A DNA stretch of 64,000 nucleotides, from NCBI RefSeq assembly GCF_002999335.1, contig NW_020312038.1:62001-126000 (forward strand), in the 5' to 3' direction. This stretch comes from Cyclospora cayetanensis. Its lineage: Eukaryota > Apicomplexa > Conoidasida > Eucoccidiorida > Eimeriidae. Under the pieces are notes generated by a model that saw only the letters and a list, made by a program, of their open reading frames with translations, ran no database searches and was not told the origin of the DNA. A program made the position numbers and the translations under genes. Shown here in pieces: positions 37,381-50,000 of this stretch; the first letter of the stretch is position 1, and each line of letters begins with the position of its first letter.

Positions 37381-40140
37381 ATGTTTCCTCTTTCGCCGCC
37401 CTCATGCAGCCCTCTCCCAACTCCTCTGATATGCGTGTGTGCGCCGAAAGGCCTACACACGTTGCTGCGGCAGACCTTAGAACCGGACGCAACGAACATC
37501 CGTGGCGTGCGGCAACGCCTCAGCTACGTCTTCTGCGACGCCAGCGAGGTGCGCTTGTTTGAACGCCGTCGCCTCCGTGTGTGGCCATCCGAGAAGTAGC
37601 CCCTAATGCCTCAACTATCCAGGGGTGGGCCCTCCCTTGCCTCGACGCCTAAACATGCAAAGGACCATAGGGGGACGGCCTTCTATATGTTGTTTTTTTG
37701 CCACTTTTTGTGGAATTCAGACATGCGAGCACCGAGAAGCACCACTGGACGCCGGGTCTGAGGACACGCCGCAGCATGAGCCGCCAGCACCCTCCACTCT
37801 CTCCGTTGGAGTTTCGCTCCCGTCGGATCCTATGAGCGGTAAAGGCCGTCAAGAAGAACAGACCTGGCCTCGGAATGATCCTCCTCCTGAGCAGGAGAAT
37901 AAGGCTGGCACTGCTGATAAGTGCGTCTCCGTGAGAATTCTTTTCCCAGCAGATGCGCCTGGGTCAGTACCAAGACGCGAAAAAGGTTCTCAGCGCAGGA
38001 AGGTCGTGCCCATAGAGCACCTCATGAACAAGGTGAGTGGACGATGCAGGGAGCCTCGTGAATCGCTGTGCAGACACCGCGCAGAAAATTTCGGGAGGAG
38101 TGGCATCGGGCATCTTCGAGCATGTGTGAAACACGCCTGTGCAGGGCTTTCTCAAGCACAATTGGATGCATCGGATGCGAACAGAGAGACCATCCTGCCT
38201 CATTCTGTGCTTCGATTGGCGACATGTCTACGACGTTGGGGTTCCTAGTTGCTGCGGATGCTGCCGCAAGTTTACCGCTCCAGTATGTTCCGAAGGCGGT
38301 CCAACGCCGCAAGCGTGTGGCTCCGAAGTTGTGAGATGTTGCACTCGCAACGGCTGTCTAAGGCCGTTGGAGCCTCAACAAGAAGACGTCTCCAGTCTAG
38401 GAGAACATGGGGATGCAGCACGCACACCAAGAGGAGGCGTCCCTCCCCTTGGTGTGCGCGCTGCATCCAGTGCGGGGAATCCCCCTTCGTCTCTTCAGAC
38501 TGGCGCATCAAAAATGCCTGGCGTCTCTGCCGAGATACGTAGAGGCGCAAAAGGACGCGAAGTTGCCGCTGCCGAGGCGGAAGCTATGGCCACCATCGAG
38601 TTCTTCCGCGAAAAACTCCAGAGACGGATGACAGTCCCCAAGATGGTGAGACGGTCGCTCACAGGAAAGCGAGCATTCGATGCGCTATGAAGAGGCGCCT
38701 CTTCATCAAGACCGGCAGCCTCATGGCGATGCGCGATGATGCATGATCGTTTCTAGGCACCTATTGGGTCATAGGCGTACTTCTTCCTCTTGCGACTCAT
38801 AACCGGCGAGACAGCAGCGAAGGGCATGCGATGTGCGCCTCAGATCGTATTTGTTATACTGCCAGCCGGCATGGAAGATCCGCAGTCTGCGGTGGGCTTC
38901 TTGAAAAAGCTGAATCCAGCAGACATTGCCGCCATTTTCATTACATGCGGCGTTGATGACTTGAAAACTAAGTTGGAGAAGCTCGAGCAGGTGAGAAACC
39001 GTGGCGCTCTACAGTGGGCCACGTCACATTGCTGTATGTTGCTCTCTCAGCCCTCTTTTTGACTCACCTCTAAACTCTTCCATTCCGCCTCACCTCCGCT
39101 GCATGCTGAGCGTAGAAGAAAGCCCCTCCAAGTGTTGTGTGTGTCTCCTGGAGGCCACTACAGGTCTGCTTTGAATGCAGCGGCGAGTACTACGAAAACG
39201 AAGCGCGGAGGTATCGAAAGCAAACGCAAGTGACGTTCAAAGGCGACAGATCCCAAACAAGTGCTTTTCACGTTTACCAGGTGCGTCTTGTCCTCACTGG
39301 TGAGCGCCTTTTTTCGTGCGAGCCGTCTCAGGTGTCTCTTCGCGTGGTGACTGCTTGCTCGCTTGGTGGTGCATGATGGCGGGGAAGATAAATCGATCGA
39401 TCGATTGGCGCTTGTGTGCGCACTAAATTTCTGCTTCCTTCAGACCAGAGGCCTTATAAAGGCCGGCTATATGCTGGAGTTTGGCCAGCAACCCCACGCG
39501 GCAATGAAGAACTACATCACCGCTTGGCAGTTCCTCACCGGCTATCCACAGATGGCCCCTGCCCTCGAGCGCATGACTGTCTGCAACCTGATCAGCGTGC
39601 GCATGTACCCCATGTATTTCAAAGCGAAGGAGCCAGCCAAGGCGGCTCACCATGCACGTGAACATCGTGCAGTCTTGCGAGAAAACCTCCCCGAGTCGCC
39701 CCTCCAGGGATACTTGCTGCCATTGTGGCTAGCACAGCTCCACCAGCTGCTCGCTGAGCTGTGCGAAGACGCCATGCAGGCGGATGCCTCCTCTCTCGAC
39801 ACGCGCGACGTGTGGCAGCTTGCTGGCTTTCACTATCAAGCTGCTGCTCGGTACCTCCAGCAAGTCAGGATCTGGATCAGAACTGCAAAAACAGCGAACC
39901 CGCCACCCTCCATGAAAGGCGGTCTGGGAATGCCCTCCGAATGGCTAGGAAGGCCAAACACCCTTCAGGTCAGTATAAAAATAAGTCTAACTGGCTCTTC
40001 TTTATTCGCACACACAGACACATAGACACATAGACAGACACACAGACAGACACATAGACACACAGACACAGACAGACACACATACACACACGCAGACACA
40101 TAGACACAGACAGACACACATAGACACAGACAGACAGACA

Positions 40141-40186
<46 letters not shown>

Positions 40187-43100
40187 CACACACACATAGA
40201 CACATAGACACACACACATAGACACATAGACACACACACATAGAAATAGACAGACACACACATACATAGACAGACACACATACCACACGTGCCTTCGAAA
40301 CCAAGTAGCAGCGCAAGCAAGCACGCACGGTGTTGGACTGAGCGTGGGCATGCGCGCTGTCATGGAAGCTTGTGCCTTAGTAGTCGTTGGTGCGCATGCT
40401 CACTGCACAGCATGGGATTGCTGCGTTCACAACCTCTAGTGCACCAGAAGATGAAGCCGCGGCTGCAGCAGCGGCTCAGGAAGAAGTCTTCCTACGCTTC
40501 ATTTTCTTCTTTAATGAGGCCCAAGTGCTCACGCATGCAACGCATCTGCTGTCCAAAGCGCACATTGCCTATAAGGTTGGTTTTTACAAGCGACAGCCCA
40601 AACCTGTAGATCCGCGGCCCTTCAAAGCGGCAGCACTCGAGGGTTTGTGTATGTGTATGTGTATATGTATGTGTATGTGTATATGCATGTGTATGTGTTC
40701 ATGTATGTGTATGTGTTCATGCATGTGTATATGTTTGTGTTTGTATATGTGTATATGTATGTGTATATGTATGTGTATATGTATATGTATATGTATATGT
40801 GTGTTTCGAAAGCTCCTGCTGTCTGTGTTTTTGCATGGCTTCTTATTATTATGTGAAGCTAGTGGATTTGGATGTGCTGCGTGTTGCAGCTTGTTGGCGG
40901 CTGCCGCAGCTGTCCGATCTTAGCGTGCGAGCTTGCCGATGCAATGTTCGATGGGCATAGGATGATGACGGCTCGTCAGCTGTACTTCACGCTCGCCACA
41001 GCCTTTGCCTCAAAAGCGCATGGTAATTGCTCCTCGTGGCAGCTTGAAGGTAGGGCTAGTGAGGCGGAGAGTGGGGTAGCGGGTGTGCGATCGCCGCAGC
41101 AGCAGCACAAGTCTGCACAGGGGTGTCGTGAAGAAGGGCTGGAAAACCAGTGTTTCGTGAGTGCGAGGCTTTCTCCTTCGCATGCGCCAGATGCCGATTA
41201 CGGCCCTTCGACCTATCCCGTGGCAGTTGGCTCAAGGCCTTCAGACACCTTCAGCCCACCAGCACTAGACGACTCGCAACTGCCTGTTGAGGGGCGAATA
41301 CGGCTCTTGGGACCGACGAAGAATACAGGGTATGGAGGGTTGCGCGCGCAGGCAGGGGCTCGCTCGTTGTTGGCTGCGGCTCGATAGAGTCTTCTGGGGA
41401 GTGCAAGGATCGAGTCGGCTGCAAAAAGTGGAGTATCGGGTCGAATGTATGTAAACGCATGCACGGAGGGCAGCAGGCAGTGGCGTGCGGCGTCATGTGT
41501 GTATATGCATGCGTGTGGATGTATGCGTGTGGATGTGCAGCTGGTGGCCCTTGTATTGGTATGTGCTCGCGAGACTCACATTGTGCGTCTCGTATTTGTT
41601 GTCGGTTCCTCCAGCGAAATTTCTTTTCGAGGCTGCGCATGTTGACCCCCATTTCAGCTCGGCAGTGGGGGAGTCGGCGTCGAATCCGCCTTCTGGAGAA
41701 GAAGGGCAGCAGTCCCTCCCACCTCCTGGCCCTTCCAAACCTTGCGCCTCCTCCCTCTATACGGGGGCAGTCGTCTCTGCAGGGCCTGTGGCGGATGCGG
41801 AGAGCTGCCGCGTCGCGTTGAAGGCCTCCTTCGAGATGCTCAACATCCTTGCGCTGCGGGAAAACCTTGATGACCCTTGCGGCGCGAAGCGATCGCAAAT
41901 GGCCGTGTTTATAGCGCAATTGCTGCCGTTTTTGCGGCCTTTCGAGCAGCCGCAGGGGGGGAGACGGTGGCTTTTTCACGTCAACCTGCATGCAGTGGTG
42001 ATCTGGACGGACTTCAGCTCCGAGTTGCACTTCGGCCTTCCGCTTTCAGGCAGTCGGGGGGAAGAGGAAGCCGCGCAGCGAGAAAGCTCAAGATCCCTCG
42101 AAGAGGCGGCTCAGCAGGCAGGCACGGGGGGGGGGGGGCCAATTGGCAAAGGCCTCCTTATAGGCAGGGTGTGCTTTCAGCATCGCCTCGGATGTACTCT
42201 CGTGGTACTACGCAATGCCGAGCTGGTAACAACTCGCGGAAACACTGCGGCTTGCCACCTCGAAGCCGTCTCGAGCAGTGCAACTCAAGAAGAGGAAAAC
42301 CACGCGTTGGAGAACAGCGCAGAAGGGGCGTTCACTGACGCAGTGGGGGGCCTCACGCTATCCCACGGCGTGCCCTCCTGCTTTGATGTCTATCTGAACA
42401 GCCGGGAAGTGCGAGAAATTAGCGGATCCACTTTGCGTGCAGTGCGCCTTTCTTGGGCGTCATGTCCTTCCGTGTGCTTCCAGCTAGCCACCGTGTGCTC
42501 CCTCGAGAAGGGTTCCTCCTCGTGCCGTCCCCGTGGTGCAGTAGCGGAGGCTTCCTGCGATGGGGTCGTTCCCCGCAGCTGCTGGCCGCCTTCGATCCAA
42601 CGTGCCGCGCGATTTCACAACGTGTGCACCCCTTTGCCGCCTCTGTGCGACATAGAACGGCCTGCACTCGCAGAGCCATGTCTGCCATCGCTGCGTCTCT
42701 TTAAGGTGCGTGGCTGTGCCGCGTGGCCGGTGCGTGTAGGATGCATGCAGCCTTCCCTGAAAAAGAAACCCTTTTCCGAAGCCTTCGCGCCTCCTAATTG
42801 GCTGCGCCGTAAGGAACCTTCAAGCCTTCCATGAGCTACCTCCTCGAGTTCTGTGTGTGGGGGTGTGGCGTTGCTTGCGTCTGTCAAATGCCAGAATTCC
42901 CTACAGCTTTCTGTCGGTGCCGGCGCCCTGTCCAAGTACGTGTGGATCGGAGAACTCGCGCCGTTCGCCGTCCAGCTGGCGATACAGCAGAGCTGGACGG
43001 CCTTCAGGTTCAGCATCGGCGTGCAGTGCTCTGCCTTGGCGTCTGGCGGCGATCCCCCAGCTGAAGGATCGTCACTCTTGGAGGACGTGTTTGAGGCATA

Positions 43101-45959
43101 CGTTCTGGATGGTGCCACAGCGGCACTCACGGATTCTCAAACTGAAACAAGGCCTCCGCTTGCGGAGGTCTTGTTTCCAGCAGACAAACGTGGCTTGCTC
43201 GGCTCTTCCCGCCTCCTGCGCGTTCCCACTCGCGGAGTAGCCGGCTTGCCTTTTGCTGTGTCAGGCAGTACGGGTGTGAGGCTCGCGAGTGGCTCAGGTG
43301 CGTGGCGGCTCTGATTGTTGTCGTCCTCTGCAGGCCCTGTGTTAAGTGTCTACTGACATCTACACCGCCTGCAGCAGACAGACAGACCAGTCTACTGACA
43401 TCTACACCGCCTGCAGCAGACAGTCCAGTACACGCCTCTTCTGCGTGCAGCAGCTCTGCGGCTGCACCGTATAGAGAGTCCGTTTCGGGGGAGCCGCTGC
43501 AGACTTTTGACTTCACACACTGTGTGGCTGTTTGCGCAGGACAAGAGACAGCGAACTCGGATCGCGAGGCAGCACCGGCATTTCCCCTTGTGTTGGACCT
43601 AAGCGACCAGCAGTGCAACTTCGTGCATGCGAACGCAGAAGCTGGGAGCAACAACGAGCAGCCCGAAGACGCACTCGCACAGGGAGGGCGCAGGGATGCA
43701 TCCCGAGGAGGCAGCAAAGTTTTCTGCATTCCCATGTTGATTCGTCTGCGCCGCGCGGGAACCTTTGAAATTTGCGTCACTGTGGACGTGGCTGCAGACG
43801 GCATCATTCAGAAACTCACGACACGTAGCGTCGTGGAGTGCCAGCGCAGCGTGGAGGCTTCCTTCACAGCCGTGTCTTTCCCCCTTGTAGAGAAGGGGGG
43901 GAGGCCACGCGACGCTCGTTGCATCAGCATCACGAATGTTTCAAGCCTTCCGCTGCAGCTAACCAGCGTTGAGCTTCTCGGACTTGCAGAGCACGACATC
44001 CGAGCTCCCACTTCTCCAGGTACGCCTCCTGCAGCGGCCAGCGGCATCTTCTCCCTTAGCTGCTAGCCTTAGCTGCTTGTGTTGCATCTCCTGAGGGCGC
44101 CTTTAGAGGGGGCGCCGTGTGCAGAATATAAAGACTCTCGTTGTCGCTGTGCTTCCTTCGAAAACAAAATGCTGAAACAAACTCAGGCAGCCGTCCATCG
44201 GGCTGCCTCCCGCCGCCGCTACGACTGTCATAGGTGAAGCAGCGCTGCGCCGATCCTTGAAAATCACTGTGCGCCCTTCGCAGCAACATTTACTCAGCGT
44301 AGGCTCGCCTTGACGGCTCCAGAGATGCTGCCTTGCTGCTTGCTGCCAAACGAATCATGGTCGGGACTTGCGGTGGCCCTCGACGCAACTGTTCAACATG
44401 CAGTATGACGACGTGCTCTTCTTACTCTCAAAATCACGCGCCTCCCCTCTTCTCTTGTCATCCTCTTCCCTTCGCTTCTCCCCCTCCCCCGACCCTCATG
44501 ATTCTGCACAGGCTTTGAACGAACGAGAATCTCGCAGTCTTCCGTAGGCTATGTGATCTTTTGCAGGTGCGTTTGAAGTACTCCAGAACACCTGAAGATC
44601 TGCCTCTTCCGTTTCGTTGCCTGGACGGGGGCATCACGGAGAACCTGAGTGTCGTCAGTCTTCCACGAATGCGACTTCCCTGCAGCATCTCCTCTCGCAA
44701 CAGGTTCTGCGTAGCGCACGCATGCAAGAGGTGGTGCAAGCGCTCGGGTGTCTGCATACCTATGCATGTATGCATATATGCTTTCGACTGACATGCATGC
44801 GTTGGACTGAACCTGTTCTGCGCATGAACTGCAGGTGCGACTTCCGGAGATCATCAAATCCGTTTCCCTGCAGTACTTGCAGATCGCTTTGAAGTGTCCC
44901 ACTACCGCCTGTGTCGGAGTGCCGTTTGCATTCTCGGCAGCCTTTGAAAATTTGACTCGGGAGGCGATGGTAGGAGACCTGGATTTGTATGCCAGGACGC
45001 TGTGAAGCGGTTGCATACACGCACAGCGTGTATCTCTGTGTATGTGTGTATCTCTGTGTATGTGTGTATCTCTCTCTCTCTCACCTAGAGGGCACAAGGG
45101 TTCAGTTTTTGATAGTTGTATTCCTAGGCAGAATGGTCAATTGCGTCCTCATTGTGCCTCCAACCATAGAAAGGCACAGTCTGCAAGTTTCGCCTCATTT
45201 TATCGCGCTGCTGTCTGGGTGGATACGTATGCATGTGTGAAATTGTCTATCCATATGTGTATATGTATGCATGTGTGTCTATGTATGCGTACATACATAT
45301 ACATATGTATGTGTATGACGGCAGGAGCTGGCCGTCTCTCTGTCATACCGTCCTGACGGCGCCCCTTCCAGCGATACCGGTGACTCTGGTGGTCGCAGCT
45401 TCGTGTCACAACTTCCCGACTGCCCCTTTATGATTGGAGGCACAATAAGGACGCAGATTATCATTCTGCCTAGGGATACAACTGTCAAGCATTGGACCCT
45501 CGTGCCCTCTAGGTGCGAGAGAGATAAATATATATATATACCGGCATACATACATACGTACCTACATACGTATATACATACATACATGCATACTTACGTA
45601 CATACATATGCGATACACGGGATACACGCTATGCATGTGGGTGTAAGGACATTGCAAGGGGCATTCTTCGTATGACCATGATCTGAAGGGGTTCTTTCTA
45701 GCCTATGGCCAGTTGCAGGCAGCGCCTGCACAAAGGCCATCGTGGGATCCTGACGCGCGCGCATGTTTTTGTTTTTTATCGCAGGCCAGGATCTTTCGCG
45801 TTGCCGACTGTGTTGGTGGAGGGCAAAGTGAAGCCGCTTGGCGTCGAATCGCGGAGGGGTCCGGCAGCAGCAAGCGAGGTCACGAGCGACAACGATGGCC
45901 AAGCCCACTGGGAGTGCGCGTCAGACTCAGCGCGTGTTGTTGTCTTTTCAAAAACGTGA
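37381..45959 (+). CDS. TRAPPC11: TRAPPC11 homolog (foie gras and gryzun domains), TRAPP vesicle-tethering subunit
   Basis: Subunit of a TRAPP complex that acts in ER-to-Golgi tethering. The N-terminal part aligns in order with animal TRAPPC11: [13 protein letters not shown], then [11 protein letters not shown] spliced (38032/38145) to [11 protein letters not shown] and [40 protein letters not shown]. The foie gras domain follows (39445-39969) with [18 protein letters not shown] and [19 protein letters not shown] middle region (about 40410-42706) has the next helical exons, interrupted by low-complexity Ala/Ser/Glu tracts. The beta-rich C-terminal gryzun-like exons lie at 42.9-45.96 kb, for example [20 protein letters not shown] and [20 protein letters not shown]. 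The stop is near 45957. Introns carry long microsatellites and an inverted copy of one exon. The first exon (ATG 37381) is tentative, and several internal boundaries are approximate. Confidence 0.82.
40008..40282. repeat. CA-type compound microsatellite in a TRAPPC11 intron
   Basis: About 275 bp built from ACAC, AGACAC and ATAGACAC units, with a pure CA core at about 40141-40182. It lies within the intron whose donor follows 39969. Confidence 0.9.
40644..40804. repeat. TG-type compound microsatellite in the next TRAPPC11 intron
   Basis: About 160 bp of TGTATG, TGTATA and TGTTCATG units. In the transcript it is complementary in character to the CA-type repeat upstream, and the two flank one exon (about 40410-40640). 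Confidence 0.9.
43349..43423 (+). repeat. Direct repeat, 33-bp unit with 42-bp period
   Basis: Two identical 33-bp copies at 43349-43381 and 43391-43423. The 42-bp period keeps the reading frame ([10 protein letters not shown] repeated). Each copy also contains CCTGCAG, a possible 3' splice site. It is therefore either a 14-residue coding repeat or a duplicated acceptor upstream of the exon encoding [12 protein letters not shown]. Confidence 0.85.
45082..45182 (-). repeat. Intronic inverted copy of the downstream TRAPPC11 exon (left arm)
   Basis: This intronic stretch is the reverse complement, at roughly 80 percent identity by hand alignment, of 45418-45515. That target is coding exon (the [14 protein letters not shown] region) plus its donor. 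Matching blocks include CACCTAGAGGGCAC, CCTAGGCAGAATG and ATTGTGCCTCCAA. A CT/GA-rich microsatellite also flanks both copies in mirrored positions. Confidence 0.85.
45418..45515 (+). repeat. Right arm of the inverted pair: TRAPPC11 coding exon and donor site
   Basis: Partner of 45082-45182, with about 235 bp between the arms. This copy is the functional exon, because its plus-strand frame continues the gryzun-like domain ([20 protein letters not shown]). Confidence 0.8.
45524..45610. repeat. TA/CATA microsatellite in a TRAPPC11 intron
   Basis: A short TATATA run followed by CATACATACGTAC-type units, directly downstream of the donor of the exon ending near 45511. Confidence 0.8.
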
Positions 45960-46194
45960 AGCTTGTGGAACGCAGGTTTCGAGCAGTGTGCTTTCCCCCC
46001 CCCCAACTCCCCCTCGGCTGTCAGGAAGAGCTAGAATATCGTCCGTCCGTCCCTCCCTCTTATCCGTTCATTGCATGGCTTAAGTTTGTGCGGGGGAGGC
46101 TCAAGACGCGCGCTATCAACGCTTCTTGGTGCGTGAAGGCTCCACATTGCTCGCTCACCGACCCTTCCGCCCTGGTCGAGGATGGGAAAGCCGC

Positions 46195-46252
<58 letters not shown>

Positions 46253-47095
46253 GGCGTGCCGCTACTTACTTGCGTTGACGTGTGTGGGTAGTGTGACTTC
46301 ACGAGGTTTAGAAAACCGAATTCTAGTGCACCTGCCTGGCAATCGGCGAGCATCGGAGAGGTATCCAGATTTTCTCTTTTTGCCTCCAGTCAACTAGTGC
46401 GGCAAGGGATATACTCTTCACTGCGCGGCGCCCTGCCCGCCCGCTTGAGGCGCAAGCAACAAACAGCACTCCCTCAAACACTGCCAGTGCTGCTCTGCGC
46501 AGCTTCTCGCATGCATAAGGCTCTAGAAACTGTAGAACTAACTTTCGAGACCCTGCAAACGTAGCGGAGCAGGGTGCACTGCCTGCGCGCGGCGGGCGCC
46601 CTACCCTCCGTGAATTTAAAGGAGCAGAGAAGATGCTTCGTCGTGCTGCAATGCACTCCCTGCGCAAACTAGCTTCCGCAGAAGGCGCGCGAACCTCCTG
46701 TGAGGACCGCACGTTAAATAGTTACCAGCAGCGAACCCAGCACTCTTTTAACACCTTTGGCAAAGCGTGGCGTAACAGCGGCAGACTACGAACAAGTGGC
46801 AACCAGAAAGCAGAAAAAAGTCATTTTATGGAGGCACAAGTGTCCTCGGTGCGGAACTTGCGAACCTAGCCAGCCGCGTTCCTGCCCTGAGCCAACACAT
46901 GACAGGAGGCCACGCGTTACTATTTACATTTTTCGACTTTTCCTGAAAGCGCAAACACTAGCCTTTAGGTTAAAACCGGGGGCGCGAGTACAATGCGGCC
47001 CTGGGGCCCACAGACAGTGTTTTGAGGGTGTGTGTTTCCTTTTACAAAAGGAGTGGTACATACCAAAGTGCATGCGTCGGGGAACCCAACGCATG
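45960..47095. other. Convergent intergenic region between TRAPPC11 and the F-box/WD40 gene
   Basis: Open frames (for example 129 codons, minus, 46323-46712) have no recognisable content. The stretch contains a long TA microsatellite and should hold both 3' untranslated regions. Confidence 0.5.
46196..46251. repeat. (TA)28 microsatellite
   Basis: 56 bp of uninterrupted TA dinucleotides, flanked by GCG and CGG. It is likely to vary in length between isolates. Confidence 0.97.
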
Positions 47096-50000
47096 CTACT
47101 TGAGCATTTCTGCTGGCAGCCTAGACATCGCCACGAAAGACAACTCGCCATTGGCCGTTTCGACACGCTCTTTTGCCGCCAGCAACGCACCAACAAGTCT
47201 CCTTTCCTGCGGATGTGCTCGTAGAGACTGCACATACTCTTCCACCGCGCCGCTTTCTGGAGTCGCAGTGCCTGCCTCCTGGATCAGTCCTTGCGAAGTG
47301 GGCATGTCTTGCTGCTGCGAAATGTAGAGTTCAGTGACGCCTGGGTGCCCAAGCAGCACTGCTCGATCGAGCATCCCAGAAGGACGCCACTGCAAGTGTC
47401 GTAGAGCACTGCGAAGTACAGCTGTTACCGAGCAACGGCTCACACCCGCGGCTGTGGCAACGGCAGCGTCACTCACAGCACTCAGGCCCAGTGCCACGTG
47501 CGAGCGCAGCGAGATGCGCAGCAGATTTAGGAGATCGCTTTGAAGGTCGGGCAGAATGGCAAGACTTGGGGAAGCTCGCATCCTGATGAACGGTCTCAGC
47601 AAGCCTTCGAGACTCACGACGCCCAAGTCTCGGCCAAGTCGGCTAAACACACGGAAGAAACCTTCTTCCGTTCCCGCCGTGATAAACTCGGTGCCCCCCT
47701 GTAGATACACTGCACGGCGAAAGTTCGTCTCGGCGTTCACGGACGGGATGGCAAAAGACTCGGGAAATACCGTAGACGACCTCAAGCAGACCTGACGCAG
47801 CGCTGCGTCCACGCCGCTGCACAGGAGCCACTCATCGGAGTCGTCGAAGCAGCACATGACGCTGAGGCTGCCAGTGTCGACGGTAAGCAGGGGCTGGCGC
47901 CCGTTGATCCGCTGCCGCAAATCCCAGAGTCTGCAGGTTTGATCGAAAGACGCCGTGACGAAGAGATGCGGCGACGCATGCGCGAATCGCACGATGTTGA
48001 TGCTGCCGGAGTGCAGGTCACTGAGAGTCCCCAATTTGACGCCAGTAGCGACATCGTGGATCGTGAGATGCGCGCTTCTCCCAGAGACAAGCAGGTAGTC
48101 ATCCGTGCTGTTGACAGCAACAGAGCTGAGATCTTCGCACGCGCAGTATTGATGGACGATGCGCAAGGACGCAGGGCCCCCCCTGTGAACGCGCTCGCCA
48201 CGTCCGTACCGCCTGAACCATGTTAGCGCAGCAGACACCGAGTGAAATCCATCCAGACAGTCTCCCCGATCTAGCGTGCAAGGATCGCCGTTCCGCATTC
48301 GGCAGTCATCGAGCTCGGCAAAGCGGGGCACGAATTCCGGCTGCCCACTGAAAGAGCTGCCAGCTGGAAGCCCTTGCATCAAGGCTGGTGTCGCCGTCCG
48401 CAGTGCTTTTCTGCGATCTTTTCTGATTGCTCCCGCAAAATCGTCTTCCTGCTCTCTCCAGCGAACGACATATGGGATGCCCGAGACACCGGACGCGCAA
48501 ACGAACAGCTGGGGGTGGTGCTTCAACCAGCAAAGCCCCAGAATTTGATGGCTGTCAACAAGTTCTGTCCCCAGCACGACGTCCTTTTCCCAGTTCAGCA
48601 CGCGCACCTGCACGAAGCGCGTCACGCAGCAAGGGGGAGACAGAAACAGCTTTACGCATCCTGCTCGGAAACCGGCTTTTCTGCAAGACGTTGGTTGCAG
48701 CTGCCCCTGCCCCCTCGACTGCACTCGAGACGCAGGGGCACAGAGAGCGCACGGGCAAGGAGGGTAGGGGTGTTGGAGTGGTAGGCGAGTGAAGGGAGTT
48801 TTTTTAAGCACCCACAGCGGCCAAAGCTCTCCTGTCGGGCACAGCGAAGGACGCTCACTCAGCCCGCGTCGGAAACAAAAAAAACAGGGTAGAAATCAGG
48901 GATCTGCGGCTGAAGCGCAAGCGCAAGCGCTGCTCTCACCGTGCCGTCGTTTCCCCCCGTGAGCATCACGTCAGGCCTCTCCGGATGAAACTCGAACTGC
49001 CGCGAGTTTATGGACGACTGAATGATCCAAGGTCTCTTGCGCTTCATTTTGGCATCCTCTTTCTCCTCCTCCAGCAGCATGCCCTCCCGTGTGCCTCCGA
49101 AAGTCCGTTTTCCGTCGGCTCCTGGGGCGGTGCGGTAAGGCCTGCAAGCTGAACACAGCCTGCACTGCAGAGTGTACAGCGGCGCAGGCACAGCACGTCC
49201 CTTAGCGTCTTCATCCAGAAGAGGCGGAGTAGCCTGCGTCGCTTGTTGCGCAGCACCCTGCAGAGGCGGCTGGCGAGGCGAGACGCTGCTGCCGCACCCT
49301 CGCTTCTGCGCATCGGGCAAGGGAGGAGGCAGACGAGCTGGCGGCTCGAGCTCCGGCAGGTTGGCAGCCTGCTGCACGGAGAAGCTGCTGCTGGACTCGG
49401 CGGTCCTGAACAGAGGCTCCCACACTGCCTCCTCGCGGTGCAACACCAAGAGAGGTTCGCCTTCCGTGGGAGCACTCATCCCCACCACAAGCGAGCAATC
49501 GCGAGGTAGTTCTGAGGGGGTGCACACCTTGGAATACGGCGTAACGGTGTGTGGCAGCCGTTTGTCGCGACACCCCGAAGGCCACGCACGGCAAGGCGGC
49601 TTGTTCGGCTGCTGGGAAGCGGCTTCTGCGTTGGCACACCAGCGACGCGTCTTTTCTCGCGGGCTGCCCCCTCTTGGGGAGCAGACAAGCGTCAAGCAGC
49701 GTGTGTTGCCTGCGAAGTCACGGCTGGAGGGGGGGAAGCGGAGGACGCTGAGGGTCAGTCGCTCGCACGACATGAGACGCAAATCTGCAGTCAGCCTCGC
49801 GGAGGGCAGCGGCTGCTCGACGTGGGGTTCTGTGCTGCTGCTGAGATGATGCGTAGTCGCGATCCAGATGCGGATGGAGGCGGAAGCTCGCGAAGAGCGA
49901 GCTGCACTGCCCATTTGGCTTTTTCTGCGCCTCCACGGTGGGAGGGAGGCCACAGCACTCAAGTGGCTGCTGCTGTGAGCGGGTGCCCTGCCGCTGCCGC

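Noticed and set aside
39965..40363. Long Cys/Val-rich ORFs on the minus strand
   Set aside because: Translations of the CA microsatellite in three frames; not genes.
40387..40923. Met/Cys/Tyr repeat peptide in the plus-strand ORF
   Set aside because: The repetitive part is the TG-type microsatellite of an intron read through; only the segment before about 40640 is exon.
45279..45587. Two related minus- and plus-strand ORFs around 45.0-45.6 kb as a gene family
   Set aside because: Their similarity comes from the inverted exon copy, not from two genes.
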